Assembly: GCF_022605725.1 (NCBI RefSeq)
Contig: NC_065564.1
Location: 4,876,698 to 4,940,697, forward strand
From: Anthonomus grandis grandis
Taxonomy: Eukaryota; Arthropoda; Insecta; Coleoptera; Curculionidae
DNA: 64,000 nt
Direction: 5' to 3'
In this document: positions 24,236 to 35,399 of the stretch, piece by piece
How positions within the stretch are numbered: the stretch's first letter is position 1
How the letters are laid out: each line of letters starts with the position of its first letter
Program-made: the position numbers and the translations under genes
Notes under the pieces: generated by a model
What the model saw: the letters and a program-made list of their open reading frames with translations, nothing else
What the model was told of the DNA's origin: nothing
The model's database searches: none

Positions 24236-24690
24236 AGCGTCTGAAAAACTATTGCTGTGTTGATTTAGATGGTTTCAGCTATTTTAAGAATAGCAGATAG
24301 AGTAATAAACCCCCATTGTCATGGTAAATAAATTTAAGTGGAACAATGCCGGCATCAGCAAATAAAGTGTTATTTCAAAGGGGAATGGATGGATTTACTC
24401 AGGGCCCTGTCACAAACTCTATGTTGTGAAATATGTCCGATCCGACCGGTCAGTACTCCGTTCGACCTTTGAGACAATCATAAAGACGCCGTTTAGTACT
24501 CCGTTCGTTCGGCCGCAAACACGTCGCAATCCGGTCAAAATTGCAGAGGCCAATTGCCTTGAAGGAAAAAAAGATCTTTCAATTCCTTCCTTAATTTATA
24601 AATAAAGTTACTTCTTAGAGACCAAGAGCTTCCATTGCCTGTTATTCCTTTATTATTTCTCCTTTATCACCAACTGCATTTACACATTTT
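24235..24690 (+). repeat. dispersed element, copy 6
   Basis: The copy opens with CTGAAAAACTATTGCTGTG and TGGTTTCAGCTATTTTAAGAA and then shows every part of the family through CGTCGCAATCCGGTC. It ends with the GCCTTGAAGGAAAA and TTTCTCCTTTATCACCAAC tail. It is the most complete copy in the window. Confidence 0.77.
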
Positions 24691-26220
24691 ATATACAACC
24701 CTACAGCATGCATACTTTTAAAATTTTGTATTTTTTATTATTTTATACAAAAATAAAAATAAATTCTATATTTATCCAAAAATTGACGTCTCTAATGGAT
24801 CTATCAAGACACGCGCTCTCCTAAAGACACGGGACAATAAAAACCGATGACAAGGGACCTTTATTCATCATATACCTGTTCACTGATGACATTAAAAGAC
24901 CTCTTAAAGCGACTACCGAATATAAAAACTAATAAAAGTACTTTAAAACCGGCTCGTTTAAAACAGTTTGAAACTTCCGAACATTCGGTAAAGTTTCACA
25001 CAACTATAACAACTCCAAACGATTTTTATTGAGTGTTAAATCTTTTTAGTTTTGGCCGTTAAAAGGTTGTTTGATCAGCGGGTAAAAGCAATTTACTTAA
25101 TGCGGAAGGGACGAACACGGGGGGCTCTCGTCTCCCCACCCCACTCGAATTTCATTTTTCTTCGAGAAGTTTCGATTGGAATAATAAACGCGGCGGCATA
25201 TTTCTATACTGATACTATACCCGAGGATATTGTATAGTAACAGCAACTGTACATAGCGGGGGTAAACAGCAATATATTTCGGAACTATTAAACAACGCGC
25301 ACAGCGGCAGCTATCTTCCTGATATTAGTCCCTATGGCACTTAAACTTTGCTCGTTTCATGCTTTATAAAACCTTCTATATCTATATTTGTGTCAATATT
25401 TAGTTGATGCTGGATAAACGTAGTTTCTCCGCAGGCAAATCTTGCTATTGCGGTTTATTGGAATTGCAACTACTCCCGGGATAATATGGATCCTGGAAGC
25501 AGTGGTCAGTCCCCAAAAAAACTTGACTGGGAAGAGTCATCTCATTTCTCGTTTGCTGTATCTTCAAACCACACTCCCGAGTTGTATATTTAAAAAGACT
25601 GTTGCCTACTGTTCATTAATCCAAGTTCTTTCTAGATTTTTGGCTCTCCTATAAATAAGATTAATCTCTCCAATAATATAAGTTGCGAGAAATTGTATTT
25701 GTATGCTCGGAACAAACAAACCCAGATTAAAAATCGAGGGTGTCTTTCCTTCTCTCCCTCCCCCCTTATTCGCCCTTTAAACTCTCTTTTTATGATTGTT
25801 TCTTTTTTTACGTGACACGGTTTTCCAATTTTTAGAATTTAATCCGGTTTTTATTGACAACAGAAGGCCGTTACTTTTATTCGACGAAATATTTTATTTA
25901 TGCAAATTAGTACAGTTATCCCGGAATCTGGCGTCTCCTGTTTCTTGAATAATTCATAGCCGTCGCCGAGCATTAAAAAAAAATGCATAAAAGGCGTTTT
26001 TACTGTCAAAATTCCCGATATAGTCTTGGCGTATGGTTTTTGGGATTATCAATAATTAACGGATTTAATTGCCCGATATCCATTAGGCCGTATAGAGCGG
26101 AGGGCTGTCTGATGGCTGGCGGTTGCTGTCTTAGCTTGTCTGCCAGCTTCATTATTAATTTTCATTAAAAGCTACATCGGGCCTTCCGTTGTGATTTGTT
26201 AAAATGTCATGTTAAATAAT
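24690..26220. other. gene-free single-copy DNA
   Basis: No gene recognised. Four open frames of 60-70 codons on the + strand lack domains, conserved spacing or splice support. Confidence 0.5.
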
Positions 26221-26229
26221 AAGGGTGGT

Positions 26230-27560
26230 CTGTGGTGGATAAACAGATCCGGACTCTGGAGAATATTAGAAGAATTTTTGAACCTAGAAACCCCTATACA
26301 AAAATCTGCAACCAACAGCTGAAGAAATTCTTTGGGTTTTTGGAAATATATAAATATCTGGACGCAATAGGCCTTGAAGAAATTCTTTCACTCTTTAATA
26401 AGTCTACGAGTTTCTGAATTGCAGGAGTATGGTAAACTAATTATTTAACCAAATTAGCATCAAGGGATCACGGAATGTAGAACTCGTGTGCAATAAATAA
26501 TTCCTCTTAAGTTGAAGTATTAGTAGTAATTACAAACCTGCCAATAAGATTCTGAATAATTTATCAAGAAGAATAGTTAATGAACGAGTCGTATAGATCT
26601 GACCAATTGTCATTTGGGATATACTTGATTAATTTTTTGGTGTATTAACTTGGTTCATTTCCTGCTATTTCTGTGTAGATGATTAATTGGTGTCCACATT
26701 TGCAGATGACACGCTCTTCATATATTTTACTTGAGTGCACATTACAAACTCCTTTACTCTCTGTCCCAGTTTTTGTACCGGGTATAGTTAATATACTACT
26801 ATCTGTAAAAACGTGTCTTAAAAAAGTTTCTTAAGAAAATCGTAGTATTTAAAGGAAGGTGTTTCCTTATTAGGTAATGTTTTGTTCCATACTTTTGGAC
26901 TAATTTTCAATTTTATTCCAGGCATTTGAAGGAATTCTTCGACTTTTTAGGAAGACTACAGTCATCTGGATCACAAGGGGTTGTGAAGAAATTCTTTGAG
27001 TTTTTCAAAGGGTCACAGATGGCTTTAAAGAAATCCTTTGATTTTTTGGGAAGACTATAATCATCTGGATTACAGGAGGCTTTGAAGAACTTCTTCGACT
27101 CTTCAGAAAGTCTAAAATTATCTTGATCATAGGTGGCTTTAAAGACATTCTTCGACTTTTTAAAATAATCTACGAGTTTCTGAATCACAGGAGGTCTTGT
27201 AACTAATTCTTCGACTTTTTCGAACTTCGATTCTTTGGGATTTAGTACTTCTCTAATCCAACCAATAGCTCCTGGACCACTCTATTCCTGTTTAAACTTA
27301 AAAGAAATATCCTTATCAAACCAGATTATTATAGATTAATATTCTAGAGCTCCTGATCTTTGGATCCAAAATAATACAACTTGCGAGAAGTTCTTTTAGA
27401 AGTCTAGGAGTTTCTGAATCACAGGAAGCCTTGAACAAATTTTTTAACTTATTTTTAACCATGTGGTCACAGGTGTCTTGAAAAAATTCCTCGATTCTTT
27501 AGAAAGTTTACAATTGTCTCGATCCCAGGTAGCCTTAAAGAAACTCTTCAGGATGTTATC
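26230..27560. repeat. degenerate tandem repeat, unit about 60 bp, with RT scrap
   Basis: Units resemble GGCTTTGAAGAAATTCTTCGACTTTTTGGAAAGACTATAATCATCTGGATCACAGGA. They are best preserved at 26920-27190 and recur near 26310-26410 and 27380-27560. On the minus strand part of this reads as a 91-codon frame with repeating KKSKxFFKAxCDPDD, which I take as a by-product of the repeat period. Near 26700 the + strand reads TFADDTLFI, which resembles the catalytic ADD box of a reverse transcriptase but is too short to be sure. Confidence 0.65.
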
Positions 27561-27589
27561 AGCAGGACTTGAAAAAATGGGCATCTGCT

Positions 27590-28700
27590 TTTCCACCACT
27601 GGTCCGTAAATTGAAGTGAATTAGCCGTTTTTTTTCCTTTAAATTTCACCGCAAATTTCCATTACTTCGGTTCTGTTTACACCCAAAAATACCCTATAGA
27701 GCGTGTGTAATATTACGAGGCCCTTTCATCCCGAAACATGTACGGCCCTAAAGTCGAACAACCGAAGGGCCCCCCTCCCCCCCTAATTATTGTTTTAATT
27801 ACCGCGAATACATTATTAATGGAAATTTTGAACGATGGGAAAAATGTCCACGTTGGCAACATGGGAAAATAATTAACGAGTGGCCTTGATGAATTTGTTT
27901 TAAAATGGAAGGAGGGGGCGGAGGGCGAATTGCTTTTTGGGTTTCTTGTCACGGCTAGCCGATATCGAAAAAATGGCCCCAATAAGGGACAAAAGGTTCC
28001 GGATCGTAAACTTTTATCTGCTCCGGACAAATTTTTGAGTTTATCCGCATAAATTTATTCGATCCCATATGACAGTCGTTTCCTTACGCGACAAATGAAT
28101 TTAAGGTTCAAGGAGTTTTCCGAAAACGTCAGCAATTACGTCTTTTATCCACCCTCACCCCCTTTGGTAGACTCAGCATTTCGTAGCTTTAATTGTCACC
28201 CTGCGGTCAGTTAAATTGACATAATTCGCTCTCGCAAAACGTCTAATCTACCGTTGTTTTTCCATTATGGCTACATCCAGACTTAGCTCACGCATTTCAC
28301 GTTATTCCATTAGGAACGGAATGTGGTAATTTAGCGGACGTGAGTAGGTGAACCGTAATATACATTCCGCTATGTGTCGTTTGTCACCGGGGCGTACGTG
28401 GAATAATTTTCGCTTTTTGTGTTAAATTTTCCTATTTAGAACACGGTAAAGTGGGTTATTTGAAGGTTTTTTTAGGCCTCTTAAATCTGGATAACAACTC
28501 ATAAACATAAAGTCTTTTACATAATTTTTAGCATAAAAAAGAGCGTAATATGTTGCGCAACGGACAACGGAACTTGTTGCTTCAATACAGAGATCAAAAA
28601 CATTCTTAAAAGTTGCACAACATTTGTTGTCTTATGTTTGCCATGACGTAGTTGAAACAGTTTCCATTGACATTTCCTAGAAATCAAAATTTCAATCAGA
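27590..28700. other. gene-free single-copy DNA
   Basis: No gene recognised. A 105-codon minus-strand frame at 27713-28030 shows no domain and is low-complexity in part. Confidence 0.5.
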
Positions 28701-29955
28701 TGGTCTTTAGTAATTAGCGAAGAAAAAATCTTTCCTTTAGGTAATTTAAAGTCATATTTATTTCCTTCCAGGCAGTTAAAGTCAATGTTTATTTCTTCCA
28801 GGAAGTTAAAGTCCTTTATTCTTTTCTTTAAGGCAGTTTGAAGTAATTTTTATTTCCTTCCAGGCAGTTAAAGTCAATATTAAATTCTTCAAGGAAGTTG
28901 ACCTCTTTTCTTCTTTCTTACAGGCAATTTGAAGCCATTTTTATTTTCTTCCAGGCAGTTTAAACTCTAAAGAATTATTTCTTCTTCTTTAATAAACATT
29001 GGATCGAAGAGATCCAAATGCCTGTAATAAACCTTCTAGTTATTAAATGCAATTTTTCTGAGGTGCTCTATTTCCTCTTTTATTCAAAGATTCAACTGCC
29101 TTGAATTAGACCTTGTAATTTCGAAATCTCTTTTTGAGCTGCTCTATTTCTGCGTCTTCCTTTTTTCCTTTACTTTCTTCTTAAAAAACAACTTGAGTTT
29201 TATTAATTGACTTCAGAATAACTTAGCCCAAAACCTCAATATCCCTGAAATAAGTCTTCTAGCTCTTAATAGCAGTTTTTTTGAGGTGCTCTATTCCCTC
29301 TTTTATCAAAAGATCCAAATGCCTTGAAGAGACTTTCTAATTTCAAAATCTCTTTCTAAGCTGCTTCTCCTTCATCCTCTTTCTGTTTTTTTACCTTATC
29401 CCTAAGAAACAACTTGAGTTTCAAAAATGAACTCTGGACGAACTGGGCCCAAGACGTCCAAATGCCTGAAATTAAGCTTCAATTCCAAAAATGCAGTTTT
29501 CTTGTAGATGTCCTTTTTTTTCATCCATATTCTTTATCTTCTTTTATCGAAAACCTGGAATAGTTTTTTGAGTTCCTCTATTTTTTACTTCTTATTTTTA
29601 TTATTACTTGTCTTAATCCTGTTTGTCATCTTCTTGATAACAGAAAAGATACTCCAATAATCAACCCCAGATTAACTGACCTCAAGATATCCAAATCCCT
29701 GGAAAAAACCTTTTCCTAGTTCTCAATAGTAATTTTTCTGAAGTGCTCAATTTCCTCTCGCATCAAAATATCCAAATGCCTGGAATATCCCTCCCAATTA
29801 CAGAATCTCTCTCTGAACTGCTTTATTTCTGCCTCTTCCTTTTTTCCTTGACTTTCTTCTTAAGAAACCACTTGAGTTTCATTAATCAACTCTGGATAAA
29901 TAGGGCCCCAGACGTCTAAATGCCTGTAATTAACCTCCTCACTCTAAAATAACAT
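28700..29955. repeat. two adjacent repeat arrays
   Basis: From 28740 to 28990 the DNA is built of TTCCTTCCAGGCAGTTAAAGTCA-like half-units of about 40-45 bp, the same family as the 31-33 kb array. From 29010 to 29950 units of roughly 250 bp follow. They are marked by GATCCAAATGCCTG(T/G)AA, TTTTTCTGAGGTGCTCTATTTCCTCT, AATCTCTTTCTGAGCTGC and AACAACTTGAGTTT. Neither array is coding. Confidence 0.7.
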
Positions 29956-30985
29956 CGAAGAGACCTTCTCTACCTATTTTTCTCTTCTTCGTACCCTGCT
30001 CCCTTTCTGCTTCGTATTCTGACCGATTAATCTCTTCAAGTTTGTCCATAATTGACAAATTGCCCCCCATAAAGACCCAATAAACAAAACGAGAATCGCG
30101 CAAAAGGCTAAAAACCAACGATATACAATAAACAAACGATTAAGCCGAGTAAGTAGCGATCTATTACTACTAGTGCCGGGACAAAGAAATATCTGGCGAA
30201 CAATGGCACAACATAAATGTCTTTTCTGGTACGGCACCAGGACCAATTAACTGGTGAATAATGGCGATATCGTTTATCATTTTCCCGTAGTGCACAGTGG
30301 CGGATGGAGAATGGAGATAAATTTCTTGTCGGCTAATATACACTCACCCCCTTTCAAGGAAGAAAAAACAGCCGGAATGTAGCTCTGACTGTAGCTTGCA
30401 GCCTAATGTTTTAGTATGTAAGAAAAAGAAACACCCTGTACAATATTGTCGCTATGTAGGGCGGCCCCCTTGACATTTCTAGTAAATATGTCACCGAGAC
30501 AATCTCTGGATGACCTTTTCGACGGCCTAAGGCATTTGCTCTTTCTGTTATATAATGCGCTTCACAGAGCACCGCAGGTCGATTGGGTTTAATCTACCTG
30601 TAGTTAGATAGACAGTTGACCTTAAGATTGAATATGAAGGAGAAACAGTCGAAGAGTGACAAGTGACAAGTTCCCGCAATAATTCCCGCCTGTAACCCTC
30701 AACTGAAATTAGGGCGGCCACCGTTCGCCCAATCATGAACAAACATAATTTTAGATTAGACGGCGATATTTTATTTTATTATATATTTTTCTCACGGATC
30801 GGGACGTGTGCCATATTGTTATGACATATGGTCGAGTTGGGTAAATATTAACATATCGGCCCTTATCGGGTTGATCAGCCAGGACCGGGGCAGAGCTTAT
30901 TCCCTATTAAATCGCGATCGTATTGGTGATATATGACATGCGGAAAGTCATTTTTTTTTTATTTTGTTTGAGTAGGAGAGAAGTG
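29955..30985. other. single-copy DNA, one weak membrane-like ORF
   Basis: No gene is firmly supported. A 90-codon minus-strand frame at 30246-29974 encodes a hydrophobic stretch (WFLAFCAILVLFIGSLWGAI) flanked by basic residues, as in a single-pass membrane protein. No family is recognised, and single-copy status alone does not make it a gene. TACAGGGTG-like transposon-end strings occur near 30431 but are unpaired. Confidence 0.35.
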
Positions 30986-33340
30986 AATGAAGAATTTTTA
31001 TTTTCTTCCAGGCAGTTAAAGCCATTACTGGTTTCTTCCAGGAAGTTGGAGTCTTTTTTTCTTTTCTTCAAGCAGTTTGAAGCTAGTTCTGCTTTCTTCC
31101 ACGCAGTTAAAGTCAGTCTCTATTTCCTCCCGAAATTTTAAATCTGTTCTTCAAGCAATTTAAAATAAGTTTTATTTTCTTCCGGGCAATTAAAGCCAGT
31201 GTTAGTTTCTTCCAGGACGCTGAAGTCCATGCTTCTCTCCTGCACGTAATTTAAAATAATTTTTATTTTCCTCCAGGCAATTGAGAGCAGTGTTAATATC
31301 TTCCAGGAAGTTGAAGTCTTGTCTTCATTCCTTCAGGCAATTTGAAGTCATTTTTAATTTATTCCAGGCAGTTAAAGTCAGTATTTGTTTCTTACAGAAA
31401 TTTGGAGTCTTGTTTTCTTTTCTTTAGGCAGTTTGAAGCTAGTTCTGCTTTCTTCCACACAGTTAAAGTCTCTATTTCCTCCAGAAATTTTAAGTATGTT
31501 CTTCAAGCAATTTAAAATAAGTTTTATTTTCTTCTAGGCAATTAAAGCCAGTGTTAATTTCTTCCAGGACGTTGAAGTTCATGCTTCCCTCCTGCACGTA
31601 ATTTAAAGTAATTTTTATTTTCTTCCAGGCAATTGAAGGCAGTGTTAATATCTTCTAGGGCGTTGAAGTCTTTTCATCTTTCCTTCAGGCAATTTAAAGT
31701 CGTTTTTATTTTTTTTCCAGCTAGTTAAAGTAAGTATTTGTTTCTTTCAGGAAGTTGGAGTCTTTTTTTCTTTTCTTTAGGCAGTTTGAAGCTAGTTCTG
31801 CTTTGTTCCACGCAGTTAAAGTCAGTGTCTATTTCCTCCAGAAATTTTAAGTATTCAAGCAATTTAAAATAAATTTTATTTTTTTCCAGGCAATTAAAGC
31901 CAGTGTTAATTTCTTCGAGGACGTTGAAGTCCACGCTTCTCTCCTGCACGTAATTTAAAGTAATTTTTATTTTCTTCCAGGCAATTGAAGGCAGTGTTAA
32001 TATCTTCCAGGACGTTGAAGTCTTTTCATCTTTCCTTCAGGCAATTTGAAGTCATTTTTATTTTCTTCCAGGCAATTAAAGTCAATGTTAATTTCTTTCA
32101 GGTCATTGAAACCTGTTCTTCTTTCCATCAGGAAACTTCAAGTCATTTTTGTGTTCTTAGGTAATTAAAGGCAGTGTTAATTTTTTCCAGGAAGTTGAAG
32201 TCTTGTCTTCATTCCTTCAGGCAATTTGAAGTCATTTTTATTTTCTTCCAGGCATTTAAAGTGAATGTTAATTTCTTTCAGGTTATTGAAACCTGTTCTT
32301 CTTTCCATCAGGAAACTTCAAGTCATTTTTGTGTTCTTAGGTAATTAAAGGCAGTGTTAATTTTTTCCAGGAAGTTGAAGTCTTGTCTTCATTCCTTCAG
32401 GCAATTTGAAGTCATTTTTATTTTCTTCCAGGCAATTAAAGTCAATGTTAATTTCTTTTGAGGTCATTGAAACCTGTTCTTCTTTCCATCAGGCAACTTC
32501 AAGTCATTTTTGTGTTCTTAGGTAATTAAAGGCAGTGTTAATTTTTTCCAGGAAGTTGAAGTCTTGTCTTCATTCCTTCAGGCAATTTGAAGTCATTTTT
32601 ATTTTCTTCCAGGCATTTAAAGTGAATGTTAATTTCTTTCAGGTTATTGAAACCTGTTCTTCTTTCCATCAGGAAACTTCAAGTCATTTTTGTGTTCTTA
32701 GGTAATTAAAGGCAGTGTTAATTTTTTCCAGGAAGTTGAAGTCTTGTCTTCATTCCTTCAGGCAATTTGAAGTCATTTTTATTTTCTTCCAGGCATTTAA
32801 AGTGAATGTTAATTTCTTTCAGGTTATTGAAACCTGTTCTTCTTTCCATCAGGCAACTTGAAGTCATTTTTCCTTTCTTCCAGACAGTTAAAAGCCAGTG
32901 TTAAATTATTTTAGGTCGTTGAAGTCTTTTGTTCTTTCCTTCAGACAATTTGGAGTAGTCTTTATTTTCTTTCAAGAATTTAAAATCAGCGTTAATACTT
33001 TCCAGGACGTTGAAGTCTTTTCTTCTCTTCTTCAGCCAAATTCACATCATTTTTATTTTATTACAGGCACATTTTTATTTTATTAGAGTCAGTGTCTATT
33101 TCTTCCCGGAAGTTTGAGTCTTTTCTTTTCTCCTTTAGACAGTTTAAAGCCATTTTTATTTTCTTCCAGATAATTAAAGTCAGTGTTTATTTCTTCCAAG
33201 ATATTTAAAGGCAGTGTTATTTTCTTCCAGGCAATTAAAGCCACTGTTTATTCTATTATTCTATTTTTATAATTTATTTCAGGCACTTTGAAATTTATTT
33301 AATTTTCCTTCCAGGCAATTGGAAATAATTTCTATCAAAT
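30985..33340 (+). repeat. large tandem array with TTTTCTTCCAGGCAATT units
   Basis: Dozens of half-units of 40-50 bp run as TTTTCTTCCAGGCAATTTGAAGTCA followed by a CTTTATTTTC-like spacer. In the best part, 32050-32870, they form a higher-order unit of about 180 bp that repeats at least four times almost unchanged. That unit contains TTTCAGGTCATTGAAACCTG, TCCATCAGGAAACTTCAAG, GTTCTTAGGTAATTAAAGG and CCAGGAAGTTGAAGTCTTG. An older higher-order unit of about 380 bp is visible in 31000-32030. The short frames within it are not genes. Confidence 0.85.
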
Positions 33341-33725
33341 TTTCTTCGATTTATTATCTCATCATCTTCAAATTGTAAGATCCAAGGGATCAGCTTTAAA
33401 AACAGACACGTACTTTAAGCCAGATTTGGTCTCCAAGCAGTCCAAGTAATACACAAAACAGCCTCAGAAAAACCAAAAGATATTGCAAATAAGTGAAATA
33501 AATAAGCTCAAAATAATACCGTCGAGAAACTGTGTAAATTATCCTAACAAGCTGGAAATTTCCATTTTATTCAAAAAAGGACCACATCCAACCCTATAAA
33601 CACGCAAATAAAAAAGACTCCCCCTCCTGCGCCCGACCCTGGTCGATTGCACTTGATATCCCGAAAAATCGGGCTAATGGCAAAGTGGAACGGCAAACAC
33701 CAGAGATAAAGCTAAAGAGCATAGG
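33340..33725. other. spacer between array and NeuroD-like gene
   Basis: Nothing coding is seen. The last array motif (CCAGGCAATTGGAAATAA) is near 33310, and the DNA then becomes single-copy up to the gene. Confidence 0.5.
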
Positions 33726-33730
33726 AGTTT

Positions 33731-33741
33731 ATATATAAAGG
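33731..33741 (+). promoter_or_regulatory. possible TATA box
   Basis: ATATATAAAGG lies 35-45 bases before the proposed start codon of the bHLH gene. This fits a TATA box only if the 5' untranslated leader is very short or the ATG is further upstream. There is no independent support. Confidence 0.3.
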
Positions 33742-33775
33742 GGTCGAATAAGGGAAAAATGTTTTTACTAATGAG

Positions 33776-34461
33776 ATGGAAAAGTATGAAGACGAGGTGT
33801 CGACGACGACGGACTACTGGTGCGAGAAAACCGGGACGAGGGGGTGCGGTAAAGTGCGAGTGAGACGGAGCAAGGCGAACGCGCGAGAACGGAATCGGAT
33901 GCACGGATTGAATGCCGCCCTGGACGCTCTCAGGAGGTAATTTTCAAGCATTATTATTACATTTCCCTGTTTTATCAATCCCAATTTCATTAGAAGAAGT
34001 TAAAATTATCAATGTATTTTAGGTGTATGCCCATCCAGATGACGCACTCGGACGTGAACTCCAGCCCCCAGAAGCTGTCGAAGATCGAAACTCTACGTCT
34101 GGCCAGGAACTACATATCGGCCATGTCGCAGACGTTACAGGAGGGCAGATCCATGGATCTCAATCGGTTTGTGCAAATATTAAGCAGGGAATTGAGTCAA
34201 ACTACCGCGAATTTACTGAGGGGAACCCTTACTAATGCTGCTGTGAATAAAGACTTTAGTGCGGTGAATTATGACTATTACCAAAAGCCTTTTTGTTGTG
34301 CAAAGGCTTGGGCTAGTGAGGACTATAGTCAAGTGTTGTATAGTAGGTCAAGGAACTATTGTGCTTATTATGATAACTATGAGAATAATAGTTATTATGG
34401 TATGATAAGTGAAACTGCTGTTGGTTTTGATAATAATGACTTTCGCTGGAGGCATTACTAA
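33776..34461 (+). CDS. NeuroD-family bHLH transcription factor
   Basis: A nuclear DNA-binding factor of the neurogenic Atonal/NeuroD superfamily, expected to bind E-boxes as a heterodimer with a Daughterless/E-protein. Exons 33776-33936 and 34023-34461 join in frame across an 86-base GT..AG intron to give 199 residues. The basic region and helix 1 read [20 protein letters not shown] (31-50). Helix 2 is [18 protein letters not shown] (72-89). A family-specific tail follows, [20 protein letters not shown] (92-111) and SQTTANLL, matching the conserved segment C-terminal to the bHLH in NeuroD proteins. The C-terminus is tyrosine- and asparagine-rich. The loop (about 57-70) is several residues longer than in vertebrate NeuroD, and it follows the intron directly. 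NeuroD is a better fit than Neurogenin because of the [15 protein letters not shown] block and the tail. The start is the first in-frame ATG in the exon; a further upstream exon cannot be excluded. Confidence 0.88.
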
Positions 34462-35200
34462 GAAATCAGCTAAAACTGCCTCACTGTAAACAAACTTAAT
34501 CCCTTTTCATTTAATTGTAAACAATATACTTTAATTCTTCCCTTATCGTTTTATTCCTTAAGTATAAAAGTCGGTTAAGCCGTAGGAAAGTAAAAAACTT
34601 TTTTTTCCTGAAAAACCCGCTCCATTAGCGGACAGCAGTGAAAAGGCTTAAAAGTATTTCGTAAACCTGGCTTTATTTTCAATCTGTCGAAAATTAAAGT
34701 TCCCGAGGGCCCGTCGCTCGCCTCCCTCTCTTGTTTCTTTTTATTTGAACTGTGAGGTCCCGAAATTGGAATATTTATTACTTCGCGGAGATTTTCGATA
34801 ATGGAATTCTTGAAAATAGCAACCGCCCGATAGGTTAAGGTGGTAAGGACTTTCGGGGCAATTAAACCGTTTAAGAAGTTTCGGGCAATCCGATCGGAAG
34901 AGAACCTTTATTGGAAATTTATTTTTAGTATTTGTTTTTATTTTTTAGAGCAGATTCCGGTAAAGTAGAACAGTAATAACGACCTCCAAGTTCTCTATAA
35001 TGACTATTTTCTGTTTCAGTTCTCTCCAATTTGACCAATCATCTCCTTTCTCCTTCAGGTCTGATACCTGATATACAACCTAAATTATTCCAACCAGATC
35101 CATCATCTCTTCAAATTTTTTTAGAGCTAACCAACCTAGAGATCTCCTAATTCGTACAAACACCCAAAGCAAGTAATTGATCTTTAAAGCGACCAATCAT
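34462..35200. other. gene-free DNA downstream of the bHLH gene
   Basis: No gene recognised. The first part presumably holds the 3' untranslated region. No AATAAA signal is evident in the first 100 bases. Confidence 0.45.
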
Positions 35201-35399
35201 CTCCTTCTAGCATATCCTAACTAGATTCTTCGAAGATTTCACTTACTCTCTTTTATCTCAAGGTGTTTTAAACCACTTCTACGTTTCCTAGAATCCAGAA
35301 TATTAATTCATCCTGTCACTTACTATCTTCCTGAATTTATTCAGGCAGCTGAAGCCATCGTCCATTTTAGCTCAAACGTTCTTGTCTTAAATAATCCCC

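Noticed and set aside
26913..27188. 91-codon minus-strand frame with KKSKxFFKAxCDPDD repeats, like a secreted repeat protein
   Set aside because: The period matches the DNA tandem repeat, which continues outside the frame with frameshifts and stops, so the repeat explains it.
27713..28030. 105-codon minus-strand frame
   Set aside because: Low-complexity glycine and proline runs from poly-G/C tracts; no homology recognised and no splice context.
30985..33340. CRISPR-like array of short repeats
   Set aside because: Spacers are diverged copies of one another and not unique, unit lengths vary, and the DNA is eukaryotic. It is an ordinary minisatellite.
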